From Bin87 sp965204905 (lineage in GTDB: Bacteria > Chloroflexota > Dehalococcoidia > Lucifugimonadales > UBA3495), in the NCBI GenBank assembly GCA_965204905.1, contig OZ242042.1:1674001-1738000 (forward strand): 64,000 bases of DNA, given 5' to 3'. Shown in pieces: positions 58,592 through 64,000 of this stretch. The notes under the pieces are model-generated. The model had not been told where the DNA came from. It worked only from the letters and a program-made list of their open reading frames with translations, and searched no databases. Every line of letters begins with the position of its first letter. Positions within the stretch are counted from its first letter, which is position 1. A program made the position numbers and the translations under genes.

Positions 58592-59047
58592 ATGCAAATA
58601 CGCACCGCCAATACTTCCGACTCGGCCACCATCGCGCGATTCAACGCGGCGATGGCCCTGGAATCCGAGGATGTGGAGCTGGACCTGAGCGTGCTGACCG
58701 CCGGGGTAGAGGCGGCCCTCGCGGACCCCAGTAGAGCTTTCTACCTGTTGTCGGAGCTGGATGGCGTTGTGGCGGGTCAGTTGATGGTCACCTACGAATG
58801 GAGCGACTGGCGCAACGGCTGGATCTGGTGGATACAGTCGGTGTACGTTGAGCCTGAACACCGGCGGAAAGGCGTGTACCGGGGACTTTACCGCCGGCTG
58901 GAAGAAATGGCCGCAGAAGAGGGAAACGTCCGCGGAATCCGGCTGTATGTGATGCGGGAGAATCTGGGTGCGAAAAAGACCTACGAGTCGTTGGGAATGC
59001 ACCATTCCGAGTACGACATGTACGAAACCGAATTCGGGCCGTCGTAG
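58592..59047 (+). CDS. GNAT family N-acetyltransferase
   Basis: This 151-aa GNAT enzyme has the acetyl-CoA pyrophosphate loop in VYVEPEHRRKGVYRGLYRRL, preceded by the beta-4 strand WIWWIQS and followed by the C-terminal NLGAKKTYESLGMHHSEYDM. The fold is complete. The acceptor amine is unknown. The start is ATG 58592 after a GAGGCAGG; it is 15 bp upstream of the TPR gene and probably in one transcript with it. Confidence 0.88.
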   Translation: MQIRTANTSDSATIARFNAAMALESEDVELDLSVLTAGVEAALADPSRAFYLLSELDGVVAGQLMVTYEWSDWRNGWIWWIQSVYVEPEHRRKGVYRGLYRRLEEMAAEEGNVRGIRLYVMRENLGAKKTYESLGMHHSEYDMYETEFGPS

Positions 59048-59062
59048 AATCGGATTAGCGTG

Positions 59063-60115
59063 ATGGCTGGGGATCTGCCAACGGAATTTCACTACACGGC
59101 GCGGGGACAACTGGCGCTGCGGACCGGCCAACTGGCGGCCGCAATCGACGATTTCAACAGCGCCTTGGCAATGAACGACGAGTTCGCTCCAGCGTACTAC
59201 TACCGGGGCCTGGCCTATCGGAACGGCGGCGATTTGAACCGGGCCGTGGCCGACTATACGCGGGCGATCCTGGCCGATCCGCAATATCCCGTGCCGTACT
59301 ATGCGCGGGGCGTCGTGCGCCGGCACCTGGGCTACTACGAGGACGCCATCAGCGACTACACCGCTGCGATTGAGCTGGAACCCGATGACGCCGACTATCA
59401 CTACGCGCGCGGAGTAGCGCTGATTTCACTGGGCAGGTACCAGGACGCTATCGAGGACTTCCAGACCTCGATTCGGATAAACCCCGACCACGCCAATGCC
59501 CACTACAACCTGGGCATCGCTCACCGAGACATTGGAGACCGGGACACCGCGTTAACGTTTTACAACCGGGCCATAGCATTGCGGCCGTCGGAGCCGGATT
59601 ATCGCTACGCGCGCGGGAATCTGTACAGCGACCGTGGGGATTACGAAAGGGCGATCTCCGACTATGACGCCGCAATCGAGGTAGTGCCCGCGTTCGCCAA
59701 CGCGCTGTACAACCGTGGCATCGCCCGGCGCAACCAGGGTGATCCCAGGGGCGCGATGTCGGATTTTGACGCGGCGCAATCCTGCGGGATGGACACCGCA
59801 ACGCTCTTCCACAATCGCGGCGTCGCTCATGCAGATCTGGGCGATCACCAAACCGCCATCGAGCAGTACGAACGGGCCATCGCCCGGGACAATACGTTGG
59901 CGGGCGTCTGGCTGTCGTTGGGGAACTCCCGATGCGCCTGCGGCGATTTCGCAGCCGGCATGGCCGCGTTTAACAAGGCGGTTGAGCTGAATCCGAAACT
60001 GGCCGAAGCGTTTCGCGGTCGCGCCATGGCCCTCCGGGAGTTGGGTGAGGAGGAAAAGGCGGCGGCAGACCTTTTGGAGTACACTCGGCTCACTAGCGCA
60101 GGCGACAATGCGTAA
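59063..60115 (+). CDS. TPR-repeat protein
   Basis: This 350-aa protein is composed almost entirely of about ten 34-residue TPRs from residue 8 to 345, with consensus residues such as A-x-x-Y-Y-N-R-G and D-x-x-x-A-I-x-D-Y-x-x-A-I. No signal peptide or catalytic domain is present. It would act as a protein-protein interaction scaffold. It is sandwiched between the GNAT gene (15 bp) and a hot-dog protein gene that overlaps its stop by 8 bp, suggesting the three are co-expressed. The partner proteins are unknown. Confidence 0.88.
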   Translation: MAGDLPTEFHYTARGQLALRTGQLAAAIDDFNSALAMNDEFAPAYYYRGLAYRNGGDLNRAVADYTRAILADPQYPVPYYARGVVRRHLGYYEDAISDYTAAIELEPDDADYHYARGVALISLGRYQDAIEDFQTSIRINPDHANAHYNLGIAHRDIGDRDTALTFYNRAIALRPSEPDYRYARGNLYSDRGDYERAISDYDAAIEVVPAFANALYNRGIARRNQGDPRGAMSDFDAAQSCGMDTATLFHNRGVAHADLGDHQTAIEQYERAIARDNTLAGVWLSLGNSRCACGDFAAGMAAFNKAVELNPKLAEAFRGRAMALRELGEEEKAAADLLEYTRLTSAGDNA

Positions 60116-60944
60116 CGCGGGGTTTCGCGGCGTGGCGGCGGGCGAGCAGTTGGGGAACCTGGAATACCTGATTGACGATGACGCGATGGCCGAATACTGG
60201 GCGCTGGTCGGAGATTGCGGCAACTATGGGAATTTGATCGCCGACGATTGCGAATCCATGGCGGTCGCCCGATTCGGCATCGCCGGGTTGACTACCGTGT
60301 GGCGCAGGTTTGAATTTCTGCGTCCGCCGATCCTGGGGCGCCGCATCCAGGCCGGCGGGTGGCTCAAGGAGATTCGAGAGAGGGATGGCTTAACGTGGCT
60401 GAGAGTGTCGGCGTTTGCGGTTGACGAGATTGGCACCGAGATACTTCGATCCGAGGCGGCCTTTACCATCGGCAATACGGAGGCCAAAACGCAGCGGGCA
60501 GTGGCCCGCCACCGGGAATCTCCAACTATTCAGGCCGGGTGCAGCTTCACCGGGCAAGTCGGCGATTCGTTGCGGCTGGGCGAGTGGGTCGTGCCATCCA
60601 GCGAACGATTGGATGCCTATCAAAAACTGCGGTGTGAGTTGACGGGGATTGCCTTGCCGACGGACGGGCACGGCGAGACCCAGCTTTTGGCCGGTCGGCT
60701 TGAAGGACAGGTCGGGCGACACCTGGGCGATGACTTTCGGTGGGGCGGACGCCTGTCGTTGGCGCATCGGGCGCCGCTCGCACCGGGGGACCGGTTGGCG
60801 GCGGATGCCATCATCATGCGCTGCGATGAAGATCACCGTGGCACGCGCTACATCATGTTGATTGCTGACGTTCGCAATCACCAGAATGAGACGGTTGCGG
60901 TGGGTGAAGCATCTGCTACTATGCCCAGCCCACGATTGCTTTGA
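60108..60944 (+). CDS. double hot-dog fold (MaoC-like) protein
   Basis: This 278-aa protein appears to contain two hot-dog domains. The first spans about 1-125, with LGNLEYLIDDDAMAEYW and the sheet FLRPPILGRRIQAGGWL. The second spans about 140-278, with GCSFTGQVGDSLRLGEWVV and RLSLAHRAPLAPGDRLAADAI. Acyl-CoA dehydratases and thioesterases use this fold. A typical MaoC catalytic Asp/His is not obvious, so function is unassigned. The ATG overlaps the TPR gene by 8 bp, which chooses this start over the longer frame beginning at 60045. Confidence 0.7.
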   Translation: MRNAGFRGVAAGEQLGNLEYLIDDDAMAEYWALVGDCGNYGNLIADDCESMAVARFGIAGLTTVWRRFEFLRPPILGRRIQAGGWLKEIRERDGLTWLRVSAFAVDEIGTEILRSEAAFTIGNTEAKTQRAVARHRESPTIQAGCSFTGQVGDSLRLGEWVVPSSERLDAYQKLRCELTGIALPTDGHGETQLLAGRLEGQVGRHLGDDFRWGGRLSLAHRAPLAPGDRLAADAIIMRCDEDHRGTRYIMLIADVRNHQNETVAVGEASATMPSPRLL

Positions 60945-60997
60945 GATTTCGCTGAGGCGGGCCACCGCTGCGCCTCGGCCTTGACCACGGAGGGAAT

Positions 60998-61744
60998 ATG
61001 CAGGAACGGACACCGCCATCTGAATCGGTGCCGGAAAATTGGCAGAACGCGCTGGCCATCGTGGCCCATCCCGACGACCTGGAATACGGCGCCGCTAGCG
61101 CAATTGCCAAGTGGACCGGCCAGGGCAAGCGCGTGGTGTACGTGATGGTTAGCAAGGGTGAGGCAGGAATCGACGGGATGGACCCGTCGGAAGTCGGCCC
61201 GCTGCGGATGCAGGAAGAGATCAACAGCGCCCGGGTGGTCGGCGTCGATACCGTTGAGTTCCTGGACTACCCCGACGGGGTGATTGAGTACGGCGCTCCG
61301 CTGCGCCGCGATTTGAGCCGGATGATTCGCAAGCACAAACCGGACGTGATACTCACCATCAACCACCACTTGCAGTTTTTCAGCGGGCATCTGAATATGG
61401 CGGACCATCGCTGGGTTGGCCTGGCGGTGTTTGACGCGGCGCGAGACGCCGGGAACCGTTGGATATTCCCGGAGCTTTTGGACGAGGGATACGCGCCGTG
61501 GAACGAAGTGCGCTTCGTGGCGGTGTTCGGCTCAACTCTCCCGACCCATGCGGTTGACGTGTCAGAACATTGGGAAACCGGCCTGGCTTCCCTGCGGGAG
61601 CACAAGGTGTACCTGGAAAACCTGGGTGACGTTGGGAACAGTCCTTTTGAATTTCTCACCGCTCACGCCCGGGAGGCCGGCGCGGCTTTTGGATGTCAAT
61701 ACGCATCTTACGCCGAACTGGTATTGATCAACGAGGCATTTTAG
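60998..61744 (+). CDS. PIG-L family deacetylase (LmbE-like)
   Basis: This 248-aa metal-dependent deacetylase has the zinc motif VAHPDDLEYGA at the N-terminus, the VEFLDYPDG segment, ILTINHHLQFFSGHLNMADHRWVGLA (His ligand region) and a later conserved EVRFVAVFG strand. Family members remove acetyl groups from N-acetylglucosamine derivatives, for example in mycothiol, bacillithiol or GPI synthesis. The substrate here is unknown. GGAGG lies five bases before the ATG. Confidence 0.9.
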   Translation: MQERTPPSESVPENWQNALAIVAHPDDLEYGAASAIAKWTGQGKRVVYVMVSKGEAGIDGMDPSEVGPLRMQEEINSARVVGVDTVEFLDYPDGVIEYGAPLRRDLSRMIRKHKPDVILTINHHLQFFSGHLNMADHRWVGLAVFDAARDAGNRWIFPELLDEGYAPWNEVRFVAVFGSTLPTHAVDVSEHWETGLASLREHKVYLENLGDVGNSPFEFLTAHAREAGAAFGCQYASYAELVLINEAF

Positions 61745-61751
61745 GAAGGGC

Positions 61752-61781
61752 CTGGATTCCCGCTTTCGCGGGAATAACGGG
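61752..61781. repeat. family A repeat
   Basis: CTGGATTCCCGC-TTTC-GCGGGAATAACGGG is nearly identical to 4118-4147; it lies between the PIG-L and TenA genes. Confidence 0.85.
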
Positions 61782-61804
61782 ACCGATGGCAAGGAGAGTA
61801 AAGA

Positions 61805-62458
61805 ATGGCGGGATTCAGCCAAGAACTACGCGACGAGGCGCAACCGATCTGGGAGGCGATATTCCGGCACCCGTTCTTGAAGGAGATCAAGGACGGTTCC
61901 CTGCCGCTGGAAACGTTTCAATACTACCTGGGGCAGGACTATCACTACCTGGAAGGATTCGGGCGCGCAGTGGCGCTGGCATTGGCCAAATCGCCCGACT
62001 CCGATCTGCTGCAAGAACTGGCGCACCGGGTAATGACTCCCGTGGAACGGCCTCTCCACCACCGCCTGATTGAAGCCGCCGGGTTAACGATGGCCAAGGT
62101 GGAAAGCGCCACTCGCTCGCCGACGAATACGGCTTACGTCAACCACATGCTAACCATAGCCAGCCAGCACGGCTTGGGTCCCACGGCGGCGGCGCTGTTG
62201 CCCTGCCCCTGGACCTACCACCTGCTGAAGGACGAGGTGGGCCAGTCCGAGCACCCGATTTACGGTCAATGGACCCGGTTCTACGTAGAGGGGTTCCTGC
62301 AATCCAGTGTGGATGCCTGGCGCGGTTTTGTGGACGAGATGGCGGAGCGAGTAGGTGACCAGGAGCGGGAAGCCATGCGGTACGCTTTCATGGTCAGCAG
62401 TCGGTATGAGTACATGTTCTGGGATGCGGCTTACCGTAGAGAAGCGTGGCCAGTGTAA
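61805..62458 (+). CDS. tenA: TenA family aminopyrimidine aminohydrolase
   Basis: This 217-aa all-helical TenA/thiaminase II-like protein has an N-terminal PIWEAIFRHPFLKEIKDGSL, the Tyr-rich FQYYLGQDYHYLEGF with active-site Asp and Tyr, the catalytic Cys in LLPCPWTYHLL (about residue 135), and the late Glu/Tyr in SSRYEYMFWDAAY. It salvages the pyrimidine part of thiamine. No other thiamine gene is in the window, and no riboswitch-like structure is seen in its 60-bp upstream gap. Confidence 0.93.
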   Translation: MAGFSQELRDEAQPIWEAIFRHPFLKEIKDGSLPLETFQYYLGQDYHYLEGFGRAVALALAKSPDSDLLQELAHRVMTPVERPLHHRLIEAAGLTMAKVESATRSPTNTAYVNHMLTIASQHGLGPTAAALLPCPWTYHLLKDEVGQSEHPIYGQWTRFYVEGFLQSSVDAWRGFVDEMAERVGDQEREAMRYAFMVSSRYEYMFWDAAYRREAWPV

Positions 62459-62477
62459 CTGCCGGAGGTTCCGAGAG

Positions 62478-62506
62478 GAGCTTGCCGCGCTGCGCTTGCA
62501 ATGACA
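62478..62506. repeat. family D repeat
   Basis: GAGCTTGCC...CTTGCAATGACA lies between TenA and the hydrolase gene. Confidence 0.75.
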
Positions 62507-62528
62507 ATTGTCATGGGGAGGAAGAGAT

Positions 62529-63323
62529 ATGCCATTTGCACAGATCAACGGAGCGAGTCTGTTTTACGAAAGCCACGGGTCGGGGCCGGCGATAGTTTTC
62601 GCCCACGGGCGCGGCGGGAATCACCTGAGCTGGTGGCGACAAGTGGCGGCACTCCAGGGGGAATACCGTTGTGTGACCTTTGACCAGCGCGGTTGGGGCC
62701 TTACCGAAGGGCCTGCCGGCGCACCCGACCCGGCGACGGTGAGCGGCGATCTTTTGGGCCTGCTGGACTACTTGGAGATCGACCGGGCCGTTCTGGTGGC
62801 CCAGTCCATGGGCGGCATTTCCAGTCTGCGGGTGGCGTTGCAGGAGCCGAGCCGTGTCAGCGGCCTGGTGCTGGCCGACACTACCGGAGGCATTGGAGAC
62901 GCCTCGGTGGTATCGCTGCTGGCGGACGTGCATCCACCAGATGATCCGCTGCGGCGGGCTTTGAGCGATGGGTTCATCGCCGGCCATCCCGATCTGACAT
63001 TCCTATTCGGCTCAATCGGGCGCATCAATCAGCCGATGCCGGTAAGCGTGGTGTCCGATATGTTCCGCAACCCGGAGGGGCCGCAGGCGTCAGATTTGGC
63101 GGCCATGACGGTTCCTACGCTGCTGGTGGTGGGGGAAGAGGACGCGATTTTCCCCGTGCACGTCATTGAAGCAGTACGCCGGCTGATCCCGGGCAGCCGG
63201 TTGGAGGTAGTTGCGGGGGCGGCCCATTCAACCCACTTTGAGCAGGCCGACGTGTTCAACGAATTGCTGCGCGAGTTTATTGCCAGCCTTGACTTTGAGG
63301 TCGCGGCAGCCGCGGATGATTAG
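62529..63323 (+). CDS. alpha/beta hydrolase
   Basis: This 264-aa alpha/beta-hydrolase has the oxyanion loop IVFAHGRGGNHLSWW, the nucleophile elbow VLVAQSMGGISSLR with Ser, and LLVVGEEDAIFPVHV with Asp. The final His sits in GAAHSTHFEQADVF. It resembles the 3-oxoadipate enol-lactonase/haloperoxidase-like group, but no pathway can be assigned. The ATG at 62529 has a GGGGAGGAAGAG region before it. It is not related closely enough to the hydrolase at 44569 to call the pair recent paralogues. Confidence 0.88.
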   Translation: MPFAQINGASLFYESHGSGPAIVFAHGRGGNHLSWWRQVAALQGEYRCVTFDQRGWGLTEGPAGAPDPATVSGDLLGLLDYLEIDRAVLVAQSMGGISSLRVALQEPSRVSGLVLADTTGGIGDASVVSLLADVHPPDDPLRRALSDGFIAGHPDLTFLFGSIGRINQPMPVSVVSDMFRNPEGPQASDLAAMTVPTLLVVGEEDAIFPVHVIEAVRRLIPGSRLEVVAGAAHSTHFEQADVFNELLREFIASLDFEVAAAADD

Positions 63324-63336
63324 GCGGGGACAAAAC

Positions 63337-63364
63337 GTAGGGGCGGATGATTATCCGCCCCTAC
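63337..63364. repeat. perfect inverted repeat, family C
   Basis: GTAGGGGCGGAT and ATCCGCCCCTAC form 12-bp perfect arms around GATT. The copy lies between convergent genes, 14 bp after the hydrolase stop. Confidence 0.9.
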
Positions 63365-63387
63365 AAAAGCCGGTACGCGCGACGTTG

Positions 63388-64000
63388 TTAGAAGGGCAAA
63401 TGCTCTGCGATGTCGCTCTCGGTGCGGAACGGGCCCCACTCGCGCGGGACGTTCAGTAGGCGATCTTCAAGTTCGTCCACGCTGTTCTGACCGCAGTAGG
63501 CCATGGCGCGGTTGAATTCTTCCCGGAGCAGTTCGAGCATGTGGTGGACGCCTTCGGCGCCGTTTACCGCGAGGCCCCAATAGAGGGGGCGGCCTACGGC
63601 GACGGCGGTGGCTCCCAAGGCTAGGGCCTTCAGGACATCGCTGCCGCGGCGCACGCCGGAGTCAACGTAAACTTCGGCCTTACCCCCGGTGGCGGCGACG
63701 ATTTCGGGGACCATTTCGATGCTGGACATGGTGCTGTCGAGCTGGCGTCCGCCGTGAGTGGAGACCAGGATGCCGTTCACGCCGTGATCGACCGCCATCT
63801 TGGCGTCTTCCGCGACGCGAATGCCTTTGAGCACGAGGGGCAGGTCGGTCAGGCTGCGCAGCCAGTCGATTTCCTGCCAGGTCAGCGGGGGTGACTGAGG
63901 CATTTCCCAAGTCGGAGATTCGTCAGTGCCGCTAACTTCGGACAGGCGGTCCTGCTGATCGCGGAAGTTGCCCAACTCGCCGGGACGCTGGTAACGGTTG
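63388..64000 (-). CDS. FMN-dependent alpha-hydroxy acid dehydrogenase, 5' end outside window
   Basis: Only the C-terminal 203 codons are present; the frame is open to the right edge and has no start here. It has LPLVLKGIRVAEDAKMAVDHGV, the substrate/FMN motif VSTHGGRQLDSTMSS with catalytic His and Arg, and VYVDSGVRRGSDVLKALALGA followed by VGRPLYWGLA. This identifies the L-lactate dehydrogenase/lactate oxidase/glycolate oxidase-type TIM-barrel family. Most members read S-N-H-G-G-R-Q where this has S-T-H. It oxidises an L-2-hydroxy acid; the substrate is unknown. Confidence 0.9.
   Translation of the reverse strand, partial: NRYQRPGELGNFRDQQDRLSEVSGTDESPTWEMPQSPPLTWQEIDWLRSLTDLPLVLKGIRVAEDAKMAVDHGVNGILVSTHGGRQLDSTMSSIEMVPEIVAATGGKAEVYVDSGVRRGSDVLKALALGATAVAVGRPLYWGLAVNGAEGVHHMLELLREEFNRAMAYCGQNSVDELEDRLLNVPREWGPFRTESDIAEHLPF

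Noticed and set aside
4118..63364. CRISPR array
   Set aside because: The short repeats are dispersed singly over the whole window with no regular spacing and no cas genes.
4118..63364. Insertion sequences or integrated phage
   Set aside because: No transposase, integrase, portal or capsid gene is present, and no long terminal inverted repeats were seen.

Overview
The window is a dense, GC-rich bacterial chromosome segment with about 62 protein genes, one tRNA gene and gaps that are almost all under 200 bp. Nothing fixes the taxonomy. The gene mix (luciferase-like flavin monooxygenase, MmgE/PrpD, Abhydrolase_10, M20 amidohydrolases, hydantoinase/DUF917, HpcH aldolase, P450, FMN hydroxyacid dehydrogenase, double-length ThyX), GTG/TTG starts and many interspersed palindromic repeats resemble uncultured Chloroflexota of the SAR202/Dehalococcoidia type. 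That placement is an inference. There is no prophage, IS transposase, integrase, rRNA operon or CRISPR array.

Layout. 0.3-4.1 kb: a STAND-type CHAT-NB-ARC-TPR protein whose CHAT catalytic residues are replaced. 4.2-10 kb: an Abhydrolase_10 protein, a PD-(D/E)XK nuclease-like gene overlapping a Phd/PIN toxin-antitoxin pair, an LLM oxidoreductase and an MmgE/PrpD protein. 10.2-12 kb: ECF sigma factor, RskA-like anti-sigma factor and a 53-aa zinc-ribbon protein. 12.1-15.8 kb (minus): a two-domain ThyX-like protein, a ThDP enzyme and a membrane protein. 15.8-20.6 kb (minus): a complete 2-oxoacid dehydrogenase operon (E3, E1 alpha, E1 beta, E2) behind a recognisable promoter. 20.9-24.6 kb: tatA on plus, facing a minus operon of an RlmD/RumA-Maf fusion, tatB and tatC. 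24.7-25.4 kb: thioredoxin and a selenocysteine tRNA. 25.4-28.8 kb (minus): hydantoinase-like, DUF917 and an uncharacterised conserved protein. 28.9-32.8 kb: lutABC followed by an MNT/HEPN-like pair. 32.8-40.7 kb: SRPBCC protein, glycerate kinase, a DUF5678/retropepsin pair, tandem M20 amidohydrolases, a polyprenol-kinase-like membrane protein, a lipoprotein and a cysteine desulfurase. 40.8-44.5 kb (minus): two tandem, roughly 600-aa paralogous membrane proteins. 44.6-48 kb: alpha/beta hydrolase, BrnT, a BrnA fragment in frame with a VOC domain, and a second ThDP enzyme. 48-52.8 kb (minus): P450, PlsY, EVE, P-II and an acyl-CoA synthetase. 53-64 kb: DUF35/thiolase pair, small unknown proteins, HpcH aldolase, RNase D, PepT-like peptidase, GNAT, TPR and hot-dog proteins, PIG-L deacetylase, TenA, an alpha/beta hydrolase and an FMN hydroxyacid dehydrogenase cut by the right edge.

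The genes suggest a heterotroph that oxidises organic acids and acyl compounds: lactate through LutABC and the FMN enzyme, 2-oxoacids through the dehydrogenase complex, and acyl-CoA through the ligase and thiolase. The tRNA-Sec implies that selenoproteins are made, although none is visible here. At least five families of short palindromic repeats sit between genes. Several copies form terminator-like hairpins at convergent gene ends, and several supply the first or last codons of neighbouring genes.
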